A DNA stretch of 64,000 bases, taken from NCBI GenBank assembly GCA_049472395.1, contig JBLIRR010000019.1, positions 1-64,000 on the forward strand, written 5' to 3'. Position numbers and translations under genes: made by a program. The stretch comes from JBLIRR01 sp049472395 (lineage in GTDB: Bacteria; SZUA-182; DTGQ01; JBLIRR01). Shown in pieces: positions 16,128-25,795 of this stretch (positions are counted from its first letter, which is position 1; each line of letters starts with the position of its first letter). The notes under the pieces are model-generated. The model saw only the letters and a program-made list of their open reading frames with translations. It had not been told where the DNA came from and made no database searches.

Positions 16128-19100
16128 TTAAAAGTAATCCCTGATAATCTCTTTCCAGTAGAGTCTCTTTGTAATGCCTAATGCCATGAGATCAACCGTG
16201 CTAGGAATAGCGTCAAGTGAGGCGCCGTCCTCATCCCCCAATCCAGAGACCCCGACCTGGGCAGAAGAGTTCCCTGCTATGGCTATTCCACTTACCTGTC
16301 CTAGGCCCGCCTCTTCTGTTTTTATATGCTTATGATCATCGAATCCGCACGTGCCTATGTCTCCAAGTTTATAGACAATCAGATAGCTATTGCCAAACTC
16401 ACAGGCCGCCTCAGATGGTGGCACATACACGAGAAAAAGCACCTCATAGTTGAAGCTCCTTCTGTTTTCAATGATGAGGGGAGAGGTGGACACCAATGCG
16501 GTTGAGGGGAATTTTGCAGTTTCAGTCATCGGTAGGTCAGTCAGATTGATGACAATGGTTTCTTGAACCGTAAAGCTCGAGTCAAAACGGATAAGATGAA
16601 TCTTTGTGCGAAAATTGAGGCTCGTATCGTATAAATCAAGTTCATCGGCACTGCCTGACACTGCCACCATCATTGTGCAACTTTGCTCGCAGCTGCTTAC
16701 CCGAGCAATCGCAGGCGAGTAATGGAAGGGCTGGTCTGGGCCGGCATTATAGAGGGGCGTGTCACTCAATTGCCACGTATCAACATCCCCTTTTGTATCG
16801 AGGTACCAGATTCTGCCTCCTAAATCAGAAATATATAACTCGGTTGTGAAGCCATTTTCCGTGACGCTCACCACATCCGCTATAAGAGCATAATCGACAA
16901 TCGTACCTGCTGGCGGCTCAATATCTGCATCAAATATGAGCTTGCCATTTTCATCCTCATCGCTATCGAATTTTATGGTCATAAATGTCTTTCCTTCAAT
17001 CACTTCCGTTCCAGGATCATCATATCCCGATCCTACAAATACCACGTATTTTGGCGCACCATTCTCTCTGATCCTCCCGAAGGCAGGAGTAGACCAGGAA
17101 TATCCGATTTTGCCTTCAAAGTCGGTTTTATTCTCTTCATCGTTTGTATGCCAAAGCGGCGTAAAAGGGGCATCCGCGTTATACCCGGGATCCCCGGGGG
17201 ATGGATGAGTGACATCCACAGCAAAATAGTGTTTCCCTCCCGGGCCTTCACCGCACACGAGGACGGTCTTCCATTGAGTGCCTATTTGCACATCACAAGC
17301 CTTTGGAGAGGCGGCTATACCAAAAATATGCTCTTTCGGTGAGGGGGCCTGGCCCCCAATCTCGTAGATATCTATAAGTTTTGGGAAAAGGTCCTGAGGA
17401 ATATAGGCGAAGATCTCTTCGCCCGTTTCCAAATCAAAGCAGTGAAGCATGCCATTGTTTGCCCCTGCATACACAACCGTCCTTCTGCAAGAATAGAGTG
17501 TCTCAAAGGCTTTGTGTGTTATTGCAAGATTTGGGTCGCTTTCAATATACGGTGGGCCTACTGCTGCTGCAGTGCAATTCGTTATATCATAGAGATACCA
17601 GGAAGTGCCGTAACCGGAGGTAAATCGAATAATCTTCCCTGCTAATTCAGAATTATCTTCACATAAATGCTTAAGATTATCGGCGTTTGCCGCTCCTCCT
17701 ACCCAAAAGGGCAGAAGCGCTTTATTAGAGCCTAAGGTATATATCTTCCTGTCATTGGGATCCTTAAGGAGTAATTGCTCTCCTGCATCCCATTTCATGC
17801 TCTCGGTTTCGAAATCATACGAATGCAGGTGGCCGAACCAATCGGGAAATTCAACGGTGGCGAGCACCCCAATATTGTTTGTCACATAGGTAAGAGGCGA
17901 TAAGGTGGCAACAGTGGGAGAGGAGGTCGCATAATCACCCATCGCTGCCTCATAAATAATCCTCCGTATTGAATTTACGAGTCCCTCTTTGGTATCCGCA
18001 TAATAGGCATAATCCCCTGAATCCCGCAAAGGTGAATGGCCAGCCTTTGCAATCGCATTAAGCGTTGCCTTCGCATCCTCATCCATTACATCAGAGCCGA
18101 ATCCTATCATATAGGTTACCACGTTACAATCGCTATAAAGTGCCGCCGCTGCACTCTCTGCAGCTGTCTTTTCCGAGTCTGGGGTTGGTTCTCCGTCTGT
18201 GATAAATAATACATAATTGTGGCGGCAGGATATCTCATCCAAGGGATCGCTGGGATCAGTCACCGCTTTATAATAGGCGTATGCATCATCAAAGTAGGGC
18301 GTGGTGGAGGTGTTATCAGCAATGGAATTTTTAAGGGTGCTTCCTGTTGGCGTTGCACCGATAGCAACCAATCCTCCATCATTCGAGGGCCTCATCCACT
18401 CCAGGATCTCATCCGCAGAAAGTACCTCCTCCTCGGGAGTTCCAAAACTGAAGGGGACAAGGAGCATACCCCCGCGATCGCTATCATATGTTTGTTTTGC
18501 CCCAAATACATTATCGCTATCATTCCATGTAGGCCAGTCTTCATGGACCTTGAAGTTTATATTATCATGCCCCCCATAATAGCGGAAACACTCATCTGCC
18601 GTAATAGTCACAGAATTACCTGCACCGTCCCCGGCACTCTCTGTGCCATCTGCAGTAAAGGTTTTCCCATAGTATTCGGCAAAATGGTAGAGGGGTAACT
18701 CGCTCGATGGTGCTTCACCCGTGGTCTTTACTGTGAGCTTATCAAAATTAGGTCCGTCTTCTCTTTCAGTGGTGAGTCTTATTGTATTCTCACCCGCCGT
18801 TAATGCATAGATTCTCTCCTGTTCACGCCACCTGTACCACTGGCCTGTCTGGCGAAAATGAAAATTATTATCCACTAAAACTCCATTCACGCTGATATCC
18901 ATCGGGCGTCCATACGCTTTCAGGGCATACCTGAAGATAACCTTGTAATTTCCGTTAGCAGGAACCGTAACCTTCCATTCAATGTAAAGGCCATCATCCT
19001 TTTTAAAGTCTGCATACCCACTGCCGGTATAGCCCTTATGTTTCGTCAAGATCTTTGCGCACCAAGCAGGGACCACAGCAGGAGGATATTCAATCTGATA

Positions 19101-20045
19101 CACCACAGGGTCCATCGTTATTTGCCCATTCTTTATATAGTGAACTCTTATCCGGACGTGATCTACTTCGGCAATGATTTTTTCGTTAGCACTGTTATAA
19201 GCGGAAAGGTCTACCCCAAAATCACTATTATTTACAATATCAGTATCTAATAGCCAGGCATTCCACGTATCTGAATCTCCGCCATAGGTCACTGTTTCAT
19301 CAGTTTCACTCCAGGCCGCTGCAGAAGCTTTATTGTCTCCCACTTGCCCGGATGTGTTTCTAAGATATACTGCACTATCCACTATTTTTTCTCCGGTATC
19401 ATCATCGCTTTGTCTCACAATTTGTACTTCAATCCCACTTATGGTTGATCCTGATGGAATGTCATCTGATGTAAATCCAAAATTAGTACAGCGCAACCAG
19501 TCTGAGTTAGAACCCTTATCAATATTACACTCAGCTCCCTGATCATCTTCACTCATTGCATCCTCTGGATCCTGCCATGCTGGATTAGTACTTTCCCTTA
19601 CTGCATCAGCACACGTCCCGGGAGATTTCCACTCAGTGATACCCACATTAGATGGTAGTTTATAATAAGGAAAATACCCATTTTTATGGCCTGAATACTT
19701 ATAATGGGTTTGTTTGAATGTCATAAGGGCAAAGTTGGCAACATCCTGTGTATCTTTCACGATATAGGTGATGGCATCTTTAGCCATCGCTAAACGGCTC
19801 TCCGGATGGGCTCCGTAATACAGACCATCTATGTCGGGTGTGGAGGGTTCGGATAATTCATCCCCATCGATATCCCACCTCATACTCCCGGATGTGTCAA
19901 AAACGATTAACATATTGACCTTTGTCATTCTATGTGAAATCTCGAATAGGGGAGTCATCTCGGCGTGTGGAGTTGAAAGTGCAAGATTACATACAATAAA
20001 AAAGATAATAATGATACTTACATGGTATTTTATTTTATACTGCAT
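16128..20045 (-). CDS. pilY1: PilY1-type pilus-tip adhesin with von Willebrand A domain
   Basis: This secreted protein of about 1305 residues has a signal peptide (HVSIIIIFFIVCNLALS). A von Willebrand A domain follows, with MIDAS motif DTSGSM and later FITDGEPTPDSE. The C-terminal half is the PilY1 beta-propeller (TVVYAGANNGMLHCFDLETG, FAYIPQDLFPKLI, FVGSGYDDPG). PilY1 sits at the tip of type IV pili, promotes pilus extension and may act in adhesion and surface sensing. AAGGAG at 20059-20054 lies 8 bases before the ATG at 20045; a start at 20084 adds 13 residues without a ribosome site. It is divergent from the minor pilin genes, its known partners. Confidence 0.88.
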   Translation of the reverse strand: MQYKIKYHVSIIIIFFIVCNLALSTPHAEMTPLFEISHRMTKVNMLIVFDTSGSMRWDIDGDELSEPSTPDIDGLYYGAHPESRLAMAKDAITYIVKDTQDVANFALMTFKQTHYKYSGHKNGYFPYYKLPSNVGITEWKSPGTCADAVRESTNPAWQDPEDAMSEDDQGAECNIDKGSNSDWLRCTNFGFTSDDIPSGSTISGIEVQIVRQSDDDTGEKIVDSAVYLRNTSGQVGDNKASAAAWSETDETVTYGGDSDTWNAWLLDTDIVNNSDFGVDLSAYNSANEKIIAEVDHVRIRVHYIKNGQITMDPVVYQIEYPPAVVPAWCAKILTKHKGYTGSGYADFKKDDGLYIEWKVTVPANGNYKVIFRYALKAYGRPMDISVNGVLVDNNFHFRQTGQWYRWREQERIYALTAGENTIRLTTEREDGPNFDKLTVKTTGEAPSSELPLYHFAEYYGKTFTADGTESAGDGAGNSVTITADECFRYYGGHDNINFKVHEDWPTWNDSDNVFGAKQTYDSDRGGMLLVPFSFGTPEEEVLSADEILEWMRPSNDGGLVAIGATPTGSTLKNSIADNTSTTPYFDDAYAYYKAVTDPSDPLDEISCRHNYVLFITDGEPTPDSEKTAAESAAAALYSDCNVVTYMIGFGSDVMDEDAKATLNAIAKAGHSPLRDSGDYAYYADTKEGLVNSIRRIIYEAAMGDYATSSPTVATLSPLTYVTNNIGVLATVEFPDWFGHLHSYDFETESMKWDAGEQLLLKDPNDRKIYTLGSNKALLPFWVGGAANADNLKHLCEDNSELAGKIIRFTSGYGTSWYLYDITNCTAAAVGPPYIESDPNLAITHKAFETLYSCRRTVVYAGANNGMLHCFDLETGEEIFAYIPQDLFPKLIDIYEIGGQAPSPKEHIFGIAASPKACDVQIGTQWKTVLVCGEGPGGKHYFAVDVTHPSPGDPGYNADAPFTPLWHTNDEENKTDFEGKIGYSWSTPAFGRIRENGAPKYVVFVGSGYDDPGTEVIEGKTFMTIKFDSDEDENGKLIFDADIEPPAGTIVDYALIADVVSVTENGFTTELYISDLGGRIWYLDTKGDVDTWQLSDTPLYNAGPDQPFHYSPAIARVSSCEQSCTMMVAVSGSADELDLYDTSLNFRTKIHLIRFDSSFTVQETIVINLTDLPMTETAKFPSTALVSTSPLIIENRRSFNYEVLFLVYVPPSEAACEFGNSYLIVYKLGDIGTCGFDDHKHIKTEEAGLGQVSGIAIAGNSSAQVGVSGLGDEDGASLDAIPSTVDLMALGITKRLYWKEIIRDYF

Positions 20046-20084
20046 AATAAAATCTCCTTGCTGAGAGCGTGTAATTTTTTTCAC

Positions 20085-20418
20085 AGCTTCACTTCTAAGT
20101 CATTGAATCTCTATCTCTCATACCATTCAACCACTCTTGAAATGATGTATCCTTTATAAGGAGATTTATTTTACAATAATACCATTTACATTCTTTTAAT
20201 CTTTCAGTATGTTATCTCTTCTTTATTCTTTTATTGCAAAAGTATCTATATATGAAATCTGATTTAATAGCACTATATCATTTTTTTATCGGACGCAAGA
20301 AAAGTATACTTCGGAAAAAAAATAAAAAAATTTCAGAAATATTTCCGAAGTCCATTGCAATTTCTCCCGATAAAAAAATGTAAATTTATCAAAAACCTTT
20401 AACCTTATAGGAAATTTA
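20085..20418. promoter_or_regulatory. Divergent intergenic region of the pilus genes with 10-bp inverted repeat
   Basis: This AT-rich gap should contain promoters for pilY1 and the minor pilin operon. A perfect inverted repeat, ACTTCGGAAA (20308-20317) and TTTCCGAAGT (20342-20351), surrounds a 24-nt A/T-rich loop. It may be an operator or a hairpin; its role is unknown. Confidence 0.4.
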
Positions 20419-20946
20419 ATGCGTACACAAAATGGTTTTACTCTATTAGAATTAATAATAGTAGTGTCCATTATCTCCATTGGGAGCGCTTTGGCATTGC
20501 CCAATATGAAGGCCATATTTTCTCGTATTAAATTTAACTCCCAGGTCTCAATACTCCAAAACGATTTTCAGATGATAAGATTTAAGGCTATAAACGGGAA
20601 CTGTCCTTATAAGATCGTATTTACATTGAGCACTACAGCCCAAGATACCTATAAGGCAATGTACTTCATTGATGAAAGTGTGTGGAAAACTGATCGCGAT
20701 ATTAGTAATCGCACAATCAAAAAAGAAGTTGATATCGCCTATATAGACAATACAGGGAATGTCAACGGAAATTTTGAAAAAATTTTTTACCCGGATGGAT
20801 CATGTAGTGATGGAGCCACAATAAGTGATGGAGTAATATTTCTAAAATTCGCGGATAAAATTGTAAATAAGTTAGGATATGACTTAAAAAAAAAAATATC
20901 AATTACTCAGGCAACGGGTTTTGTCCGGGTAGTGGAAGGGTGGTAA
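20419..20946 (+). CDS. fimT: Minor prepilin, GspH/FimT type
   Basis: The 175-residue protein has a prepilin leader MRTQNG cut before FTLLELIIVVSIISIG, with the conserved Glu at position 5 of the mature pilin. The long hydrophobic helix is followed by a beta-rich domain typical of FimT/GspH (NDFQMIRFKAINGNCPYKIV). It should be cleaved by PilD and enter the pseudopilus tip complex that primes type IV pilus assembly. It is the first of four minor-pilin genes in tandem. Confidence 0.82.
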   Translation: MRTQNGFTLLELIIVVSIISIGSALALPNMKAIFSRIKFNSQVSILQNDFQMIRFKAINGNCPYKIVFTLSTTAQDTYKAMYFIDESVWKTDRDISNRTIKKEVDIAYIDNTGNVNGNFEKIFYPDGSCSDGATISDGVIFLKFADKIVNKLGYDLKKKISITQATGFVRVVEGW

Positions 20947-20949
20947 ACA

Positions 20950-21372
20950 ATGAAGAATAATAAAGGATTTACTATTATCGAGGTGCTTCTTGCCTTAGTA
21001 TTACTGTCTGTTGGACTTCTGGGAATAGCAGGGCTTCAAATTACTATCATGCGAGGAAATGCATCAGCAAAGAGGATAACAGAGGCTATTACCTTGGCCC
21101 AAAAGAAACTTGAAGTCTTATCATCACTTCCACCCAGTGATCCCCGGCTTGCTGATCCCGACTGGCCTGCTGAAGATATAGGAACAAATATTATCGACAA
21201 TACGGAATTGTTTACTAATCCTGATCACGGGGATGATTCCACTATAGAGGGAATATCCAGCGTATATAATGTGTTAGTTAATTTCCCAAGTCCGGGTCTT
21301 AGGACGATAACTATTATTGTTGGCTGGCGAGATTACGGATGGCATTATCACACCATAACAACAGTACTCTAA
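20950..21372 (+). CDS. pilV: Minor prepilin PilV type
   Basis: The leader MKNNKG precedes FTIIEVLLALVLLSVGLLGI, the class III signal with Glu5. AGLQITIMRGNASAKRITEA then AQKKLEVL is the PilV/GspI pattern. With 140 residues it is normal for the family. It begins 3 bases after the fimT stop and acts in the same tip complex. Confidence 0.82.
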   Translation: MKNNKGFTIIEVLLALVLLSVGLLGIAGLQITIMRGNASAKRITEAITLAQKKLEVLSSLPPSDPRLADPDWPAEDIGTNIIDNTELFTNPDHGDDSTIEGISSVYNVLVNFPSPGLRTITIIVGWRDYGWHYHTITTVL

Positions 21373-21386
21373 TAAGGGGGATATAG

Positions 21387-22385
21387 GTGCAAAGGGGAGT
21401 TATCATTTTGAAAGGGGATAAGAAAATGTCCGCAGGCTATTCCTTAATAGAGCTATTGCTTGCTATTGCAATTACTTTCTTTGTATTCACCGGTTTATTC
21501 TTTTTCTTTACCAGTCAACACAGAACATCAGATGTGCAAGCTCACATAAATGAAATGAATCAGAATATAAGGGTCGCAATGAATAGAATATCTTCCGAGC
21601 TTAGGATGGCGGGTTATAAAACCGGCGGTTTCAGTTCTGATTTTATGCAAAATTTATCACACTGGATACCTTCTTCATCAAATCTTCTGCCGAGTGATCC
21701 CTATTCTGTGACAATGGATGATTCTATAGTTATCACACCGGGAAACCCGGGAGACCCGGATATGCTTACATTTATCTATGGGGATAGCACTCCTGCTCAA
21801 TTGGACGCAAATGCTTTTGCTGATGATGAAGCCAATCCCTCGCTTATTCTTAGATATGATCCAAATAATGGATATACCGGAACGCAGCATTTCAATGTAG
21901 GGGAAATTATTTATATCGGCTATGGATCATTCGAGGGGCTAAGCTTAGAATTTGCCATGATCAAGGCGGTAGATAACAGCTCAAATACATTAATCATTGA
22001 TACTGATCCGATAGATAGTGATAATAATGACCTTAGCGATATTGGCGGTAAAATTGGTCCATATACGCCAAAGTTTCGTGTAGGAACTGACGTTGGGAAA
22101 ATCAACGTTGTGAGTTATATGGTATTTAATGAGGCAAACGACCCCTTTCATCTATATCATAGAGCCGGGCATCCTTGTCTTAAGCGAAAATCAAAGATTG
22201 GTGATGACTCTGGCGCCACATTAGTTGAAGATATAGAATTTTTTGAAATTTATATAGATGATGATACTTATATAATAAGCCTAAGGGCGAAAACAAGCAA
22301 GCAAGATAAAACATATATCGATCCAACATATGGCGATCATTACAGACGTAGGAATCTTGAATCTCAGGTTTTCATTAGGAATTAG
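21387..22385 (+). CDS. pilW: Minor prepilin PilW type
   Basis: The mature N-terminus is YSLIELLLAIAITFFVFTGL after a Gly, with Glu5. QNIRVAMNRISSELRMAGYK is the usual PilW stretch after the membrane helix. Two starts are possible: GTG at 21387 with AAGGGGG before it (leader of 17 residues rich in Lys), or ATG at 21426 after AGGGGATA (leader MSAG). The first is given because it keeps the basic leader. The product is 332 (or 319) residues, and the large C-terminal domain is variable as in the family. Confidence 0.78.
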   Translation: MQRGVIILKGDKKMSAGYSLIELLLAIAITFFVFTGLFFFFTSQHRTSDVQAHINEMNQNIRVAMNRISSELRMAGYKTGGFSSDFMQNLSHWIPSSSNLLPSDPYSVTMDDSIVITPGNPGDPDMLTFIYGDSTPAQLDANAFADDEANPSLILRYDPNNGYTGTQHFNVGEIIYIGYGSFEGLSLEFAMIKAVDNSSNTLIIDTDPIDSDNNDLSDIGGKIGPYTPKFRVGTDVGKINVVSYMVFNEANDPFHLYHRAGHPCLKRKSKIGDDSGATLVEDIEFFEIYIDDDTYIISLRAKTSKQDKTYIDPTYGDHYRRRNLESQVFIRN

Positions 22386-22401
22386 CAGGAGGTAGTAGAT
22401 T

Positions 22402-23007
22402 ATGAATCTTTTAACGAAAAAATTTAAAAATCAGAATAAAGATCAAGAGGGGATGATTTTGGTTGTTGCCTTAATCTTAATGGTTATTCTCACTGCTGTC
22501 GGAATAGCAGGCATCTATCTTTCAACTTCTGATATGAAAATCTCCAACAATTATAAACAATCCGTACAAGAATTCTATGCAGTGGAGGCGGCATTGAATA
22601 GGGGTATAAACGTCCTTAAAAATACCCCCATTAATGAATGGACTAATCTGATCGTTGATGCTACCGGCGATCTTGGCCCTAATAATGCTGATGCCTCAGT
22701 TATACTTAAAGAAAATTTAGGTACAACAGATGAAGAAGAATTGCAAAATATAAAAATTGGGAATATGAATTATTCCGTGTGGGTAAGAAATAACTTTAAT
22801 GATCCCAGTCATAATCCATCTATAAATAGTGACACTATCCTGGTCCTTTTTGCTGAAGCTGTTACAAAGCACGGCATCAAAAAAAGAGTTGAGTCTGCGG
22901 TATGTTGGGAGCGTATAGAGGATGGCAGTTATAGTGGTAAGAATATGGATTCGGAAAATTCCGGCAGTGTCGAAGCATATATTGATTGGGACCCTAATAG
23001 TCCGTAA
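22402..23007 (+). CDS. pilX: Minor pilin PilX type
   Basis: This 201-residue protein begins with a basic leader and QEGMILVVALILMVILTAVG, typical of PilX/GspK, which have less conserved cleavage sites. The following STSDMKISNNYKQSVQEFYA and EAALNRGIN match PilX. AGGAGG lies before the ATG. Its 3' end overlaps the convergent tupC by 14 bp, so the pilus operon ends here. Confidence 0.8.
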   Translation: MNLLTKKFKNQNKDQEGMILVVALILMVILTAVGIAGIYLSTSDMKISNNYKQSVQEFYAVEAALNRGINVLKNTPINEWTNLIVDATGDLGPNNADASVILKENLGTTDEEELQNIKIGNMNYSVWVRNNFNDPSHNPSINSDTILVLFAEAVTKHGIKKRVESAVCWERIEDGSYSGKNMDSENSGSVEAYIDWDPNSP

Positions 23008-24022
23008 ATTGTGAGAAAAAATGAACGGATGATGCCTTAAAGGTAAGATAGACTTCGTTGCCAACAGTGAGGCTCATCTCCTGAAGCGATGCCTGCGTAA
23101 TATATATCTTAAATATTTCTTCTGTCCTGACCTCAATCAGGATCTTCCCCCCATGATCGACGATTTGTGTGATAATTCCCTTGAAATGGTTCCTCGCACT
23201 CGAGACAATGGGTTCCTTGGAAATAATGATATCATCAGGATCAATGGAAAAATGAATGAGTTCGGAGGGCTGATATTCACCCGTACCCCATATGGTGATT
23301 TTTCCTGTCGTTATACAGGGGCCCTGTTCTGTAACCGAGAGTGTCCCTGAAAAGAGATTGTGCATGGCCGAGGGCACGAGCGAGCCTTCAAAGAGGGAAA
23401 ATACCTCATCACACATCCGGTAAGCCTGGGTGAGATTATGTGTTGTCATGACAATGGTGGTCCCATGTTTTTTATTGATTGCCGCAATCGTCCCCTCAAG
23501 TCTTTCCATATGGGATGAGTCTACATTAGCGGTCGGCTCATCGAGAAATAGTATGAGAGGGTCGAGCACAAGCGCTCGTGCGAGAGCTACCAGTTGTGTT
23601 TCGCCTCCTGATAACTCCTTTGCACGCCGTTTTTCAAATCCGTTTAATCCCACAAGGGCAAGTGCATCCCCCACTTTCCCTGCGCGCTCTTTTTGGGGTA
23701 CAGCGCGCGCCCTTAAGCCATAGGCGACATTCTTGGCCACAGACATATCAAAAAGATACGGATTCTGAAGCACCATGGTCATTGACTGACGCATACGGAT
23801 CAGGGCTGCATTCCCATAACGAACTGGCTCTCCCCGGACACGAAGCTTACCCTGTGTGGGCTTAAGAATAAGGCTCATTATGGAAAGAAGAGTGGTCTTT
23901 CCTGCCCCATTTGGTCCGACAAACCCATAGGTTTTCCCCTTTTTTATTGTAAGCTCGGAAATATTGAGCACCTCTCTCCCGTTATACCTATGCGTAATAC
24001 TTGTAAGCTCCAAGATATTCAC
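22994..24022 (-). CDS. tupC: Tungstate ABC transporter, ATPase
   Basis: The 342-residue protein is an ABC ATPase with Walker A GPNGAGKTT, Q-loop VLQNPYLF, signature LSGGETQLVALARA and Walker B ILFLDEPTAN. A C-terminal TOBE/Mop-like domain (about residues 265-338; SSARNHFKGIITQIVDHGG) probably binds oxyanion or regulates the ATPase. The GTG start overlaps the tupB stop (GTGA), with GGAGG upstream. It energises uptake of tungstate through TupB. Confidence 0.85.
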   Translation of the reverse strand: MNILELTSITHRYNGREVLNISELTIKKGKTYGFVGPNGAGKTTLLSIMSLILKPTQGKLRVRGEPVRYGNAALIRMRQSMTMVLQNPYLFDMSVAKNVAYGLRARAVPQKERAGKVGDALALVGLNGFEKRRAKELSGGETQLVALARALVLDPLILFLDEPTANVDSSHMERLEGTIAAINKKHGTTIVMTTHNLTQAYRMCDEVFSLFEGSLVPSAMHNLFSGTLSVTEQGPCITTGKITIWGTGEYQPSELIHFSIDPDDIIISKEPIVSSARNHFKGIITQIVDHGGKILIEVRTEEIFKIYITQASLQEMSLTVGNEVYLTFKASSVHFFSQFTDY

Positions 24023-24723
24023 GGCTTGCTCCTCCTTCCCTTTATCTGAAAATAGTGAAAGAGAATATTCACAGAAAAGACCACCAGCAGGAGAAAAAAG
24101 CCGAGCGCAAGGCCTAGACCAAACTCTCCTTTACTTGTCTCCAAGGCAATAGCCGTTGTCATGGTACGCGTATATCCCCTGATATTTCCACCAAGCATCA
24201 TTGCAGAGCCAACCTCTGAAACAGCCCTCCCATAGCCGACAATAATCGCCGCGATAAGAGAAAATCGCGCTTCCATCAAAATTGTCCATGCAGTCTGGAA
24301 CCTTCCCGCGCCAAGGGCTTTCGCGGTCACTAATGCCCTCGGATCAACCGATTGAACTGCTGCAATAGTTAAATTGGTTATAATTGGGAAGGAGAGAATG
24401 AATTCTCCAAGAATAACGGCTTTTGGCGAAAATATGAGGCTGAGAAAACCAAGGGGTGCGCTTCGCGAAAGAAAAGCATAACCAATAAGTCCAACGACAA
24501 CCGTAGGAAGCGCCATGCCGGTATTGAGCAGCACCATTAAAAAAGACTTGCCCTTAAATTTATTCGAGCCTATAAGAAAACCGAGAGGCACAGCACATAT
24601 CACGGCACAGAAGGTAGCAGTCAATGAAAAGCGCAAGGAGCGCACCACAATCCCATACACTTCCTTATTACCCGATATGATAAGGTGAAAGGACGTGGTC
24701 AAAGCCTTCAGGAAATACTCCAT
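24019..24723 (-). CDS. tupB: Tungstate ABC transporter, permease
   Basis: This 234-residue inner-membrane permease has about six hydrophobic segments and the EAA-type loop (TAKALGAGRFQTAWTILMEA) followed by GRAVSEVGSAMMLGGNIRGY, characteristic of TupB. ALETSKGEFGLGLALGFFLL ends the channel part. It is coupled to tupC downstream and divergent from tupA, 253 bp away. Confidence 0.87.
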   Translation of the reverse strand: MEYFLKALTTSFHLIISGNKEVYGIVVRSLRFSLTATFCAVICAVPLGFLIGSNKFKGKSFLMVLLNTGMALPTVVVGLIGYAFLSRSAPLGFLSLIFSPKAVILGEFILSFPIITNLTIAAVQSVDPRALVTAKALGAGRFQTAWTILMEARFSLIAAIIVGYGRAVSEVGSAMMLGGNIRGYTRTMTTAIALETSKGEFGLGLALGFFLLLVVFSVNILFHYFQIKGRRSKP

Positions 24724-24776
24724 GGCACCTCAGAAGTTAGGTAAAAATATTTTATAATAACTTAAAATAACTTATA

Positions 24777-24803
24777 TTGACAAATCATATGCTCTAGTAT
24801 AAT
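24777..24803 (+). promoter_or_regulatory. Promoter of tupA
   Basis: A perfect TTGACA (24777-24782) and perfect TATAAT (24798-24803) are 15 bp apart, slightly short. The second 57-bp element lies about 40 bp downstream, inside the presumed leader. Confidence 0.45.
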
Positions 24804-24844
24804 ATGACTCGCGTATATAATGCAATATTATGAAACAATTGGTG

Positions 24845-24901
24845 GCAATTCTAATTTTGGGCACATACCATGAGGAATTTAACCGTCAAAGTCAGAATTG
24901 C
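24845..24901 (+). repeat. 57-bp inverted-repeat element, copy 2 (upstream of tupA)
   Basis: This copy starts with the same 23 bases as the korA copy and keeps GGAATTTAA and GTCAAA in register; by eye about 47 of 57 positions match. Its ends GCAATTCT and AGAATTGC are a perfect 8-bp inverted repeat, while the central hairpin has one mismatch. It ends 75 bp before tupA. Confidence 0.6.
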
Positions 24902-24976
24902 AGAAGAATCGGCAATTTTTTTGTGCATTGCTGATTGTTATTAAATAATCTTCATACAAGATAAGGAGAATGTATC

Positions 24977-25795
24977 ATGAAAAAGCATCTTTCTTTACTT
25001 TTAACCATAGGAATTTTATTGGGCATAGCTTCCTTAGGCCATGCACAGATGCAACGGTTGAGAATTGCCAGCACCACCAGCACGGATAATACGGGCCTTT
25101 TTACTGTACTGAATCCGCCCTTTGAAAAAAATTTTAATTGCGCTGTGGATGTAATTGCCCAGGGCACTGGGAAGGCCCTTAAAACCGGCGAGATGGGGGA
25201 TTGTGATATTGTCTTTGTTCATTCACGGCCTGCAGAGGATAAATTTATTGAGCAGGAATTCGGCGTAAATCGAAGGGATGTGATGTATAATGATTTTGTT
25301 ATTATCGGACCCCCGGAAGATCCTGCGGGAATTAAGGGGCTTAAGGATGCCGGTGAAGCGCTCAAGAAAATAGTCAGCACACATGCGAAATTTGTCTCAA
25401 GGGGGGATGATTCAGGAACCCACAAAAAAGAAAAGAGATTATGGGCCAAAGCATGCCTTACGCCGGAAGGTTCATGGTATATTGAGTCCGGCCAGGGAAT
25501 GGGAGCAGTGTTGCACATTGCTCATGAAATGAAGGCCTATACCCTCTCTGATCGAGGCACCTATCTTGCCTATCAGGAAAAGATAGATGGCAAAGTACTC
25601 ACAGAGGGTGATCCTGACCTGTTTAATCCTTACGGTATAATTGCAGTCAATCCGGCGCGGCACCCAAAGGTGAATTATCAATTGGCTATGGCATATATTG
25701 GGTGGGTCACCTCACCGGAGGGACAGAAAATTATCAAGGAATTTGGCAAAGACAAATATGGCACGCCCCTGTTTATACCTGTTGCCGTTCCATAA
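24977..25795 (+). CDS. tupA: Tungstate-binding periplasmic protein
   Basis: The 272-residue protein has a signal peptide ending near GHAQ (residues 1-23). The mature N-terminus RLRIASTTSTDNTGLF carries the TTST motif that binds the oxyanion in TupA. FVSRGDDSGTHKKEKRLW and ESGQGMGAVLHIA are other family blocks. It delivers tungstate to TupBC. AAGGAGA precedes the ATG. Unlike the common tupABC order, tupA stands alone and divergent, so the binding protein can be regulated separately. Tungsten use suggests tungstoenzymes such as aldehyde oxidoreductases or formate dehydrogenase elsewhere in the genome. Confidence 0.88.
   Translation: MKKHLSLLLTIGILLGIASLGHAQMQRLRIASTTSTDNTGLFTVLNPPFEKNFNCAVDVIAQGTGKALKTGEMGDCDIVFVHSRPAEDKFIEQEFGVNRRDVMYNDFVIIGPPEDPAGIKGLKDAGEALKKIVSTHAKFVSRGDDSGTHKKEKRLWAKACLTPEGSWYIESGQGMGAVLHIAHEMKAYTLSDRGTYLAYQEKIDGKVLTEGDPDLFNPYGIIAVNPARHPKVNYQLAMAYIGWVTSPEGQKIIKEFGKDKYGTPLFIPVAVP

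Noticed and set aside
20285..20370. Cyclic di-GMP (GEMM-type) riboswitch upstream of the pilin genes
   Set aside because: GGACGCAA is reminiscent, but the conserved GNRA-loop/receptor helices and the second stem could not be laid out; only an unrelated inverted repeat is clear.
24804..24976. Moco/Tuco riboswitch in the tupA leader
   Set aside because: The leader does not show the conserved multi-stem pattern of the molybdopterin-cofactor riboswitch; only the 57-bp repeat is present.
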